Source: JAWKRB01 sp041389885
Lineage (GTDB): Bacteria > Myxococcota_A > Polyangia > Polyangiales > Ga0077539
Length of the DNA: 64,000 nt
Direction: 5' to 3'
Assembly: GCA_041389885.1 (NCBI GenBank)
Contig: JAWKRB010000012.1
Coordinates: 1 to 64,000, forward strand
In this document: positions 9,644 to 17,475 of the stretch, one piece after another
Position numbering within the stretch: the stretch's first letter is position 1
How the letters are laid out: every line of letters starts with the position of its first letter
The notes under the pieces: generated by a model
What the model was told of the DNA's origin: nothing
Seen by the model: the letters and a program-made list of their open reading frames with translations, nothing else
Database searches by the model: none
Position numbers and translations under genes: made by a program

Positions 9644-11446
9644 TCAGCCCACCCCGCGTCGGCGCCTTCGCGCGAGCGCTAGCAGCGCCAGCAACGCCGC
9701 GGGCGAGCCCCCAACCGCGCGCGGCGACGTCGAGCACCCGCGGCCCGAGACCTCGCCGGTGATCTCGCCCCCGTCGGCGCTCAAGACCTCGCCCCCGTCG
9801 GCGGGAGGCTTGATCGTACCGGCGTCGTAGTCGGGGTCTTCGACGAGCCCCGAGTCAGGGTCCTCGAAGGGCTCCTCTTCGCCGGGCTCCTCGCCCGCGT
9901 CGACGCTGGCCTCGACGTCGGCCTTCACGCCCGCGTCTTCGACGACCCCCGCGTCGGCGGGAGGCGGCGGAGGCGGAGGGGGATCCGGGCAGCGCGCCTC
10001 GCCGCCCGCCGTCGTGCACTGCAGCCCCGCGGCGCACGCGCGTCGCGTGAGGTTGCCCTCGTCGTCGCAGTACCCGAGCTGCCCGTCGGGGAGGCACAGC
10101 CCGCGCGCCCCCGTCACCGTCGGGCGGCCCCCCGCGCCCGCGACCACGCACGCCGTGTCGACGCAGCGGGCGGCGGTGCCGCTGTCCCACGCGCACGACT
10201 GCGTGCAGCGCGCGCGCTCGACGATCACGCCCCGGTCGCACACCACGCGCTCGTTGCCCGCGCAGAGCGCGACGCGCAGCCCCGCGGGGCACGCGAAGGG
10301 CACGCAGCGGTTGCCGTCGGGGATCGAGCAGGTCTGCCCCGAGGGGCAGGTCTCGACCGTCGCGTCGCCGCGCGCGTTGCAGATCAGCCGCGTGCCGCCG
10401 GTCTGGCACGCCGTGCGGGCCACCGGGGTCATGCCCTCTTCCGACACGCAGCGCCGAGACACGCACCGCGCCTCGCCGGGATCGGCCTCGGAGCAGAACG
10501 TCCCCGCGCGGCAGTCGCGCCTCGTGCCCATGCGACCGTTCGAGCAGGTCACGATCTCGCCCGAGTCGAGGCAGATGTCGTGCGTGCCCGTCGGGGCGCA
10601 GGCGGGCGACTCGCAGCGCACGCGGCTGCCCTCGGGGGCGCAGCGCGAGTTCGCGCCGGTGCAGCGCTGACGCGAGCGGCGGTCGCCGTTCACGCAGGTG
10701 ATCACCGTGCGCCGGTCGAGGCACACCGCGTCGACGCCCCACGAGGGGCAGCCCTGGTCGACGCAGCGCGCGCCGTGGCTGTCGTCGACGCATCGCCCTG
10801 CGCCGCAGGAGTGTCGCTCGCAGTCTCCGTCGATGAACACCCCGCGGCTGCACCGCGCGTCGCAGAGCGGGCCGAGCCGCCGCCCCGCGAGACGAATCGG
10901 GATGTACACCGGGTCGACGTTGCGCACGATCACCCGCGCCGGCGTGCCCGTGTGCGACTCCTCCAGCGAGCAGAAGCGGGTGTGGGCGCGGTCGAGCCAT
11001 CCCCCGAAGAGCACGATGTGCCCGGTGCCCGCGCCGGGGTTGCCAGGGTAGTTCAGCGCGTCGCCCACGCGGAGCTGGTTGCGCGAGCGCAGGCGCACCG
11101 AGGCGCCCGTGGCCCAGGGCCCCCCGGCGAAGGAGTACGTGGTCAGCCCCGGAGACGAGAGCCGCCACACCATCGAGACGAAGCCCGAGCAGTCGGCGCG
11201 AAAGGGCGAGCTCGCCGAGGTCACGCACTGGCAGTAGGGCACCCGCCGGTGGATCCAGTTGTACGCCCGGTCGAGCATCCCCGCGGCGTCGGGCGGCGCG
11301 TTGGCGCGGATCACCGACTCGCTGCAGCTCGTGAGCACCGGCGCGTTGATCTCGTCGACCTGGGTGGCGACGCCGTCGTCGAGGGGCGCGCAGGCCGCCG
11401 CGAGGACCACCGCCGCGAGCCCCACCACCCTCGAAGTCCGAGCCAT
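9644..11446 (-). CDS. NlpC/P60-like Cys-rich surface protein with MYXO-CTERM tail
   Basis: About 600 residues. The start at 11446 (MARTSRVVGLAAVVLAAAC) gives a compact lipoprotein signal; an upstream in-frame ATG at 11467 adds seven residues. The first 200 residues contain FRADCSGFVSMVWRL, the Cys-bearing motif of NlpC/P60 peptidases, and a downstream GAGTGHIVLFGGW with the expected His, so a murein endopeptidase or amidase-type fold is likely. It continues with about eight Cys-rich repeats of the CxxG..VxCxxG kind, a P8 run and an acidic Asp/Glu/Pro linker. The end is GCSTSPRAVGG, a hydrophobic stretch and RRRRR, which is a MYXO-CTERM sorting signal recognised by myxosortase. A lipobox together with MYXO-CTERM is unusual. 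Confidence 0.85.
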   Translation of the reverse strand: MARTSRVVGLAAVVLAAACAPLDDGVATQVDEINAPVLTSCSESVIRANAPPDAAGMLDRAYNWIHRRVPYCQCVTSASSPFRADCSGFVSMVWRLSSPGLTTYSFAGGPWATGASVRLRSRNQLRVGDALNYPGNPGAGTGHIVLFGGWLDRAHTRFCSLEESHTGTPARVIVRNVDPVYIPIRLAGRRLGPLCDARCSRGVFIDGDCERHSCGAGRCVDDSHGARCVDQGCPSWGVDAVCLDRRTVITCVNGDRRSRQRCTGANSRCAPEGSRVRCESPACAPTGTHDICLDSGEIVTCSNGRMGTRRDCRAGTFCSEADPGEARCVSRRCVSEEGMTPVARTACQTGGTRLICNARGDATVETCPSGQTCSIPDGNRCVPFACPAGLRVALCAGNERVVCDRGVIVERARCTQSCAWDSGTAARCVDTACVVAGAGGRPTVTGARGLCLPDGQLGYCDDEGNLTRRACAAGLQCTTAGGEARCPDPPPPPPPPADAGVVEDAGVKADVEASVDAGEEPGEEEPFEDPDSGLVEDPDYDAGTIKPPADGGEVLSADGGEITGEVSGRGCSTSPRAVGGSPAALLALLALARRRRRGVG

Positions 11447-11532
11447 CGTGAGAGCCAACACCCTCATGCGTCAGCGGTCAATACAGCCCCACGTTGACGG
11501 CGACCTACATGTAGGCGTAGCCACCGCGCACG

Positions 11533-12495
11533 ATGAGAAACGCGCTGCCTCTGCTCTGCCTCCTCGCCGCGAGCTGCGCGCCCGAGGGCGCCGTCGACGA
11601 GGGCGGCTTCGCCCAGGAGCTCGCGACCGACGCGACGATCACCTTCGACGCGCAGTGGAACGAGCGGCTCCAGGGCGCGCTGGTCGCGGGGCGCAGCGTG
11701 CGCATCGCCTACGACGCGGCCCGCCTGCGCGGCTGCCGCGGCGAGATGTACGGCCGCCCGGCGTGGTCGATCACGGGGTGGATGCGCGGGGCGAACGGCG
11801 TCGCGCAGAGCTTCACCGTGGCGCCGACCGAGGGCGAGACCGTCACCGTGGCGCTGCCGAGGGTGGCGGGCCCGGTGTCGTTCTGGTTTCAGAACAACAA
11901 CCGCTGGGGCTGCAACGCCTGGGACTCAGACCACGGGAACAACTACACCTTCACCGTCGGCCCCGACCCCCGCTCGCCGGGCTGGATCGGCGACGCCGCG
12001 GTGGTGATCTCCCGCGCGACCTGCGACGGCACCGCCTGCGAGGCCGACCGACGCTCCCTCGACGCGCCCTGGCGCTACGACACCTACGCCCGTCAGCGCG
12101 CGGCCCTGCGCGCGGTCTTCTTCGACGTGTGGAAGGAGGGGGTGACCGACCGCGACAACCCCTCCCTCTGGCAGCAGCTCGACGTGCGGCTGTACTACCG
12201 CCTCCGCGCGCACGACGAGTTCGCCTACCGCCCGGTGAACTTCGACCGCCGCGTGGGGAACAACGCGCGCTACCGCTTCGACCTCGCCACCCTCGACCCC
12301 CTGGCCGACTCACCGACGCCCTCCGAGGGCTGCCCCGCGGCGGAGCTCTCCCCCGACCCCGACGGGGTCTACGTCAGCGCCGAGGTCGAGTACTACGTCA
12401 CGGTGAACGGCGTGACGCTGCGCACCCCCGCGGGGGAGAACTTTCGCGGGCGCTACACGAACTACCGCACCGCGCGCCTCGAGCGTTGCTTCTGA
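11533..12495 (+). CDS. Secreted lipoprotein, DUF6209-like
   Basis: 320 residues with the signal MRNALPLLCLLAASC (lipobox LAASC). The first 140 mature residues (VRIAYDAARLRGCRGEMYG ... WSITGWMRGANGVAQSF ... GPVSFWFQNNNRWGCNAWDS) resemble the myxobacterial DUF6209 family, a beta-sandwich-like domain of unknown function; this assignment is from memory. The second half (WRYDTYARQRAALRAVFFDVWKEGVTDRDNPSLW) is of the same family type, ending with paired Cys. It is divergently arranged with the NlpC/P60-like gene, about 86 bp between the starts. No enzymatic motif is seen. Confidence 0.7.
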   Translation: MRNALPLLCLLAASCAPEGAVDEGGFAQELATDATITFDAQWNERLQGALVAGRSVRIAYDAARLRGCRGEMYGRPAWSITGWMRGANGVAQSFTVAPTEGETVTVALPRVAGPVSFWFQNNNRWGCNAWDSDHGNNYTFTVGPDPRSPGWIGDAAVVISRATCDGTACEADRRSLDAPWRYDTYARQRAALRAVFFDVWKEGVTDRDNPSLWQQLDVRLYYRLRAHDEFAYRPVNFDRRVGNNARYRFDLATLDPLADSPTPSEGCPAAELSPDPDGVYVSAEVEYYVTVNGVTLRTPAGENFRGRYTNYRTARLERCF

Positions 12496-12546
12496 GCGCC
12501 CGCGGGTGGCGCGCGCGGGTCGAAGGGTGCTAACGGCGCTCTCCCT

Positions 12547-13248
12547 ATGGGCGCACAGTGGAAGCAGAAGGGCCGCGAGGCGGCCGCCAACGCGAAGGGC
12601 CGCGTGTTCTCGCGGCTCACGCGAGAGATCATCATCGCCGCGCGCGACGGCGCCGACCCGAGCATGAACCCCCGCCTGCGCATGGCCGTCGAGGCCGCGC
12701 GCAAGGCGTCGATGACCCGAGAGACCCTGGAGCGGGCGATCAAGAAGGGCGCCGGGCTGCTCAACGAGGGCGTGGTCTTCGAGACGGTCACCTACGAGGG
12801 CTTCGCGCCGCACCAGGTCCCGGTGGTGGTCGAGTGCCTCACCGACAACCGCAACCGCACGGCGGCGAACATCAAGGTGGCCTTTCGCAAGGGCCAGATC
12901 GCCAACTCGGGCGCGATCACCTGGGACTTCGCGCGCCTCGGCGCCATCGAGGCCACCGCGCCCGCCAAGGGCGACGACCCCGACGAGGCCGCCATCGAGT
13001 GCGGCGCGCAGGACCTCGAGCCCGGCGACGACGGCGGCACGGTGTTCTACACCGAGCCCTCGGACCTCGACCTGGTCTCCAAGGCCCTCGCCGAGCGGGG
13101 CTGGGTGCTCTCGGGCGCGAAGATGATCTGGAAGGCGAAGAACCCCGTCACCATCGACGACGAGGCGAAGCGCGCCGAGGTTGAGGCCTTTCTCGAGGCC
13201 CTCGACGGCGACGACGACGTGCAGCAGCTCTTCGTCGGCCTGGCCTGA
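12547..13248 (+). CDS. yebC: YebC/PmpR family regulator
   Basis: A 233-residue protein with the full YebC layout: an N-terminal helical domain (KQKGREAAANAKGRVFSRLTREIIIAAR, GADPSMNPRLRMAVEAARKASMTRETLERAIKKGAG) and the alpha/beta domains (VTYEGFAPHQVPVVVECLTDNRNRT, AFRKGQIANSGAITWDF). Family members act as transcription regulators, and some help ribosomes pass polyproline stretches. The N-terminus MGAQWK differs from the commoner MAGHSKW form and matches the second YebC subgroup seen in many proteobacteria. No partner genes such as ruvC or ruvA are adjacent. Confidence 0.92.
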   Translation: MGAQWKQKGREAAANAKGRVFSRLTREIIIAARDGADPSMNPRLRMAVEAARKASMTRETLERAIKKGAGLLNEGVVFETVTYEGFAPHQVPVVVECLTDNRNRTAANIKVAFRKGQIANSGAITWDFARLGAIEATAPAKGDDPDEAAIECGAQDLEPGDDGGTVFYTEPSDLDLVSKALAERGWVLSGAKMIWKAKNPVTIDDEAKRAEVEAFLEALDGDDDVQQLFVGLA

Positions 13249-13325
13249 TCGATTCGCTCCCCCGGTGGGTCCCGGCGTTGGCGCGGCGTCAACGCGGATT
13301 CACACCCCGCCCCTCGCGCCTCCCT

Positions 13326-13344
13326 TGAAATTCAGGGAATTTCA
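13326..13344. promoter_or_regulatory. AT-rich inverted repeat upstream of the CAP gene
   Basis: A perfect 7-bp inverted repeat (TGAAATT, 5-base spacer, AATTTCA) forms an AT-rich island in very GC-rich DNA, 97 bases before the CAP-protein ATG. It could be an operator or a weak terminator element of the upstream yebC-like gene. There is no T-tract after it. Confidence 0.3.
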
Positions 13345-13441
13345 CGCGTTGTTCGGGTCGGCATCGTCTTTGCGCTGAACCCAGGCACGCCCCGACCGGG
13401 GGAGAGGTTGCTTGAAGGTTCCGCCGCGAAGGAGCGATGCC

Positions 13442-14263
13442 ATGCGCGTTTCAATCCCGATGATCCTCTCAGTGATGCTGGCCGCGCCCCTCGCGTGGTC
13501 GCAGACGGTCGACCGCAGCGAGCGCGCCTCGCTGCTCTCGATGATCAACGAGGCCCGCGCCACCCAGGGCCTCTCGCCCCTCGCCGGAGACCCCCGCCTC
13601 GACGCCGTCGCCGAGGGTCACTCCCTCGACATGGCGACGCACCGCTTCTTCTCGCACACCTCGCCCAACAGCGGCTCCCCTGGCGACCGCGCCGCCGCCG
13701 CGGGCCTCGCGTTTCGCTCCCTCGCAGAGAACATCGCGATGAACCAGAGCGTGTCGGCGGCGCACCAGGCGCTGCTCCAGAGCCCCGGCCACCGCGCGAA
13801 CCTGCTCAACGGCGAGCTGCGCCGGGTGGGCCTGGGCATCGTGCGCGCCCCCGACGGGATCTACGTCACTCAGCTCTTCGCGACCTTCGGCGACGAGCCC
13901 GCCCCCGCCGTCCCCGTCGCGCCCGCGGAGACCCCAGACGAAGCGCCCGCGGAGGCCCCCGCAGCGCCCGCAGCGCCCGCGGACCTCGGGAACCCCGCGG
14001 CGCTCCTCCCCCAGGTGTTCAACGCCCTGCCGGGCTTCTTCGACCTCTCTCGCCTGGGCCGCGCCGCCACCCCGCCCGCGCGCCCCGGGCGTCGTCGTCA
14101 CGCCGACGCGCTCACCGTGCCCACGCCCTTCGGCGCGATGCGCGTGCACCTCCCCCGCGAGCTCCGCGGCGCCTGGGACGCCCCCGACGGCGAGCTCCAG
14201 CGCGACGACGCCGAGCCCGCGCCCGCGGCCCCCGCCGCGCCCTCCTGCGGCGTGCGCCGCTGA
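13442..14263 (+). CDS. Secreted CAP/SCP-domain protein
   Basis: The ATG at 13442 is chosen because AAGGAG lies 7 bases upstream. A signal peptide follows (MRVSIPMILSVMLAAPLAWSQ). Residues about 25-155 are a CAP (cysteine-rich secretory/PR-1) domain: LLSMINEARATQGLSPL, LDAVAEGHSLDMATHRFFSH, ENIAMN, SPGHRANLLN, VGLGIVRAPDGIYVTQLF. The His and Glu pairs of the CAP cavity are present. An Ala/Pro-rich linker (PAEAPAAPAAPA) leads to a basic C-terminal part. Bacterial CAP proteins are mostly extracellular and of unclear activity. Confidence 0.85.
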   Translation: MRVSIPMILSVMLAAPLAWSQTVDRSERASLLSMINEARATQGLSPLAGDPRLDAVAEGHSLDMATHRFFSHTSPNSGSPGDRAAAAGLAFRSLAENIAMNQSVSAAHQALLQSPGHRANLLNGELRRVGLGIVRAPDGIYVTQLFATFGDEPAPAVPVAPAETPDEAPAEAPAAPAAPADLGNPAALLPQVFNALPGFFDLSRLGRAATPPARPGRRRHADALTVPTPFGAMRVHLPRELRGAWDAPDGELQRDDAEPAPAAPAAPSCGVRR

Positions 14264-14267
14264 TCGC

Positions 14268-15311
14268 TCACGCCCCGACGCGGAGCGCCTCGGTGTCTCC
14301 GCGCTTCCAGATGAAGCCGTCCATCACGTAGTGCGTGAGCTGCGGCGTCGCCAGCAGCGGCACGAGCCACACCCTCCACGCCGCGAGCGACCAGGGCTCT
14401 CCAAAGAGCCAGTCGCGCTCGCCCCACACCGCGCGGTCCCACAAGAGCTCTTCGGCGTACGCGATCACCCAGGCCGCGCCGAGGAGCGACCACGCGCCCC
14501 AGGCGAAGACCCGCGCGCCCACGCCGCGCTCTTGGTAGCGCCGGGCGCCGTCGCGCCACACCAGCGCGAAGTACGGCACGCCGTGGATCAGCACGTTGGT
14601 CACCGTGAAGATCAGGTCGCCGTCGAAGACCACGATGCCCACGTACCAGCACGCGGCGGTGGAGAGCACGACGAGGTCCTTGCCGGGGTTCCAGAGGCCG
14701 TCGCGGGCGCCGCGCGCGATCGAGCGCAGCGCGTACGCGCCCAGCGCCAGGGCCCAGAGCGGGCCGGTGACCTCGGGCACCCACGCCGGGATCGTCGCGA
14801 AGTCCCCTTCGACGAACCAGTGAAACCTCCGGGGCAGGTGCGCGTGCCACCACGCCAGCGGGTGCAGCGTCGCGAGGTAGATCGCCGCCCGGTCGACGTG
14901 CAGCCCGAGGCCCCCGCGCTCGCCGCCCCGCGCGCGGTAGAGCGCGACCCAGCCCCACTGCTGCCGCACGAAGTGAAACACCGCGGCGTAGGCCAGCGCG
15001 CGCCAGAACACCCCCGGCCCCGCGCGGTAGAGCGCGAGGCCCGCGGCGGCGCAGAGGAGCGGCGTCCAGGTGAGCAGCCTCGCCCGGCGCGCGCGCTCGA
15101 CGGGGTCGAGGTACACCCGAAACCAGGTGAGGTGCACGTGCGCCACGTCGACCAGGAGCACCGCGAGCACCCACCCCCCGGGGTTGGTCTCTGCGCTCGA
15201 TCTCCCTGTGCCCCAGGCCCATAGCGTCACTCCCAGGGCGACGAGCGCGCTGCCGCCGAAGGCGCCGAGGTCCCACGCGGGGGAGAAGAGCCATGGGGTC
15301 GGGCGGCGCAC
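14268..15311 (-). CDS. Conserved polytopic membrane protein
   Basis: About 347 residues from GTG 15311; the frame stays open far upstream only as a shadow of the next gene. It begins VRRPTPWLFSPAWDLGAFGG and has about eight hydrophobic segments. Conserved-looking polar spots include VAHVHLTWFRVYLD, FHFVRQQWGWVALYRARGGE, HPLAWWHAHLPRRFHWF and a terminal THYVMDGFIWKRGD. The many His/Trp/Arg residues at membrane edges recall integral-membrane oxygenase-like or carrier proteins, but I do not recognise a named family. It may be in an operon with the upstream minus-strand gene (41 bp gap). Confidence 0.7.
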   Translation of the reverse strand: MRRPTPWLFSPAWDLGAFGGSALVALGVTLWAWGTGRSSAETNPGGWVLAVLLVDVAHVHLTWFRVYLDPVERARRARLLTWTPLLCAAAGLALYRAGPGVFWRALAYAAVFHFVRQQWGWVALYRARGGERGGLGLHVDRAAIYLATLHPLAWWHAHLPRRFHWFVEGDFATIPAWVPEVTGPLWALALGAYALRSIARGARDGLWNPGKDLVVLSTAACWYVGIVVFDGDLIFTVTNVLIHGVPYFALVWRDGARRYQERGVGARVFAWGAWSLLGAAWVIAYAEELLWDRAVWGERDWLFGEPWSLAAWRVWLVPLLATPQLTHYVMDGFIWKRGDTEALRVGA

Positions 15312-15352
15312 CGCCGGGAGCGTGCGGCAGGTCGCGGCCGGGGCGCAACGCG

Positions 15353-16531
15353 CTACCCCCGCGCGCGCTCCACCGCCCGCGCGAGAGACTCCGCGGTGTG
15401 CGCGCCCTGGAGCCTCGTCGCCAGCGCCGCGAGCCCCGCTCGCAGCCGCGACGCGCTCGGGTGCAGCTCGCTCACCTCGACGCGCACCCCCTCGCCGTCG
15501 GCGGTGACGCGCAGCCGCGCCACGGGGTGCTCCCACCCCACCAGGAGCGCCGCCGCGTCGCCGTCGAGGCGCGCGTCCACGAGCCTCGCGCGCAGCGCCG
15601 GGAGCTCGGCGGGCACCGCGCTCACGCCGAGCAGCGCCTGCGCCAGGCTCGCCGACGCGGCCGGCGCGACCGGCGCGACGGCGGGGGTCGGGCGCGGGGC
15701 GTGCGCGTCGAAGCTCCAGCGAGACAGGGGCTTCATGTCGTCGGTGTCGCCGCTGGGCACGTCGCCCAGGCCCTCGCGGGTCTCGTCGATGCGCCGGTCG
15801 AGGCAGCGCAGGAGCTCGTCGGCGAGGGACTCGCCCAGGGTCAGCGCCTCGCGCAGCGTGGCGCTCGCGGACCACACCGCGTAGCAGTAGTGGTTCACGT
15901 CGTTGTCGAAGAAGGTGGTGAGCGTGAGGGGGCCCTCGGCCTCGGGCGCCGCCCACGACGCGACGCGCTCGGGCAGCGCCTCGCGCACCCGCGCGTCGAT
16001 CGCGTCGATGAGCGCGCGGGGCACGACCTGGTAGTTCAGCGCGTGCACGCTCAGGTCGTGGGCGAAGGACGTAAAGTGAAACCCCAGCTCCCCCTGCAGC
16101 CCGCGGTCGCGGCGGGCGCAGACGGCGGCGTAGAAGGCCGCGCTCCCGAGCTGCACGGGCACGTGGCCCTCGAGGTAGCGCAGGAGAAACGAGCCGAGGG
16201 ACATGTTCCGCCGGTCGACGCGCATGTAGCTCATGCGGTAGCCCGCGCGGGGCGGCAGCAGGTCGGCGCAGCGCGCGTTGAAGGTGTCGGGCGAGGGCAC
16301 GGTGCGCACGACCCCCGCGTCGTCCCAGCCGAACCCCAGGGCCCGCGCGTGCGCGAGCAGCGACTCGGACTGCGCGAGGTGCCCGGTGTTGCCCAGCATC
16401 GTGAGGGGCTCGATGGGCCCGTCGAAGCGCAGCGAGATCGCCCCGCGCGACCCGGTGACCGAGGGCGCCCAGCCGAGCACGTGGCGAAAGGCCCTCGCCC
16501 AGGCGTCCAGCCCTTCGCGCTCGTCGAACAC
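15353..16531 (-). CDS. Hypothetical protein, unknown family
   Basis: 392 residues from GTG 16531. The first 250 residues look like a compact soluble domain (MLGNTGHLAQSESLLAHARALG, YRMSYMRVDRRNMSLGSFLL, FFDNDVNHYCYAVW). An Ala/Pro linker and a 100-residue alpha/beta C-terminal piece (LRVTADGEGVRVEVSELHPSA) follow. No signal peptide, membrane segment or known catalytic motif is visible. It is divergent from the next gene (116 bp between starts). Confidence 0.65.
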   Translation of the reverse strand: MFDEREGLDAWARAFRHVLGWAPSVTGSRGAISLRFDGPIEPLTMLGNTGHLAQSESLLAHARALGFGWDDAGVVRTVPSPDTFNARCADLLPPRAGYRMSYMRVDRRNMSLGSFLLRYLEGHVPVQLGSAAFYAAVCARRDRGLQGELGFHFTSFAHDLSVHALNYQVVPRALIDAIDARVREALPERVASWAAPEAEGPLTLTTFFDNDVNHYCYAVWSASATLREALTLGESLADELLRCLDRRIDETREGLGDVPSGDTDDMKPLSRWSFDAHAPRPTPAVAPVAPAASASLAQALLGVSAVPAELPALRARLVDARLDGDAAALLVGWEHPVARLRVTADGEGVRVEVSELHPSASRLRAGLAALATRLQGAHTAESLARAVERARG

Positions 16532-16647
16532 GCCGGGAGTTCATCGCCGCGGTGACCGTCCGTCAAGGGTCGCCGCGCGGCGCTGTGATAGCGTTCGCCG
16601 CCGCCTCGCGCGACCGGCGCGTCGAGGCCGACGGGAGGTGCTGTCTC

Positions 16648-17412
16648 ATGGTGTCGAATTCGAGCGCTGAAGCGGTGAGCGCTCACCCCCTGCAGGTCGA
16701 GGTGGAGCTCACCGTCACCGAGGCCGCGTGGCTGCGCCACGAGGCGAGGATCGTCGCGCAGGACCCCGGCGAGCCCTTCGGCGACGGCCTCGACCTCACC
16801 GTCGCCGCGGCGGTCGCCATCGCGGGCGCGAAGAACCTCCTCGCCCGCAGGGAGGCGTTGACCGCGGCGTTTCGCGACGCGCCCATGGGCCTCATCGAGG
16901 GCATCGAGGACCTCGCGCACGCCGCGCAGCACGCGGAGCTGATGCGCCGGGCGACCCTCGACACGGGCGCGAACTTCGCCGACGTGCTCCCGCGGGTGAA
17001 CGAGCTCCGGGCGGCGCTGCTCCTCGACCTGGCGGCGCAGGTGCGGCGCAAGCGGGCGCCGGAGCGCCTGCTCGAAGACGTTCGCGCGGGGGACAACTCC
17101 CTGCGAGACAAGGCCAACGACCTCAACGACATGGCGGCCTGGTACGCCGCGCACTGGTCCGACGTCGAGGGCAGGACCACCGTGGAGCGCGCCGAGGTCG
17201 ACGAGGCCGCGGCGCTCGCCATGCGCGTGCTCGCGAGGCTGGGCACGATGCTCCCGGCGGAGAACGCCCTGGGCAGCGACGCCTTGTGCCACAAGGCCTT
17301 CGCCGCGCTCCGGGCCGACTACGACGTCGTGCGCCGCTACGGCTGCTTCGTCTTCTGGCTCGAGCCCGAGGGGTGGAACGCCTACGTGCCGGCCCTCTGG
17401 ACCGGTCGATAG
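16648..17412 (+). CDS. Hypothetical protein, unknown family
   Basis: 254 residues. The ATG at 16648 is favoured over the GTG/ATG options further upstream because GGGAGGTG precedes it by 7 bases. The sequence is mostly helical (QVEVELTVTEAAWLRHEARI, VAAAVAIAGAKNLLARREAL, NLNDMAAWYAAHWSD-like stretches) and ends in an aromatic patch (YGCFVFWLEPEGWNAYVPAL). It is cytoplasmic by appearance. No family is recognised. Confidence 0.65.
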   Translation: MVSNSSAEAVSAHPLQVEVELTVTEAAWLRHEARIVAQDPGEPFGDGLDLTVAAAVAIAGAKNLLARREALTAAFRDAPMGLIEGIEDLAHAAQHAELMRRATLDTGANFADVLPRVNELRAALLLDLAAQVRRKRAPERLLEDVRAGDNSLRDKANDLNDMAAWYAAHWSDVEGRTTVERAEVDEAAALAMRVLARLGTMLPAENALGSDALCHKAFAALRADYDVVRRYGCFVFWLEPEGWNAYVPALWTGR

Positions 17413-17475
17413 CCCGCGGAGCGGCCACGGCGGGGGTTGACCCCGGGCGCGAATCAGTCTCCCCTGCCCGGTCAT

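Noticed and set aside
14268..16544. A single 758-codon gene spanning the membrane protein and the upstream gene
   Set aside because: The upstream half is Arg-rich shadow sequence of the 15353-16531 gene in another frame; the membrane protein has a sensible GTG start at 15311.
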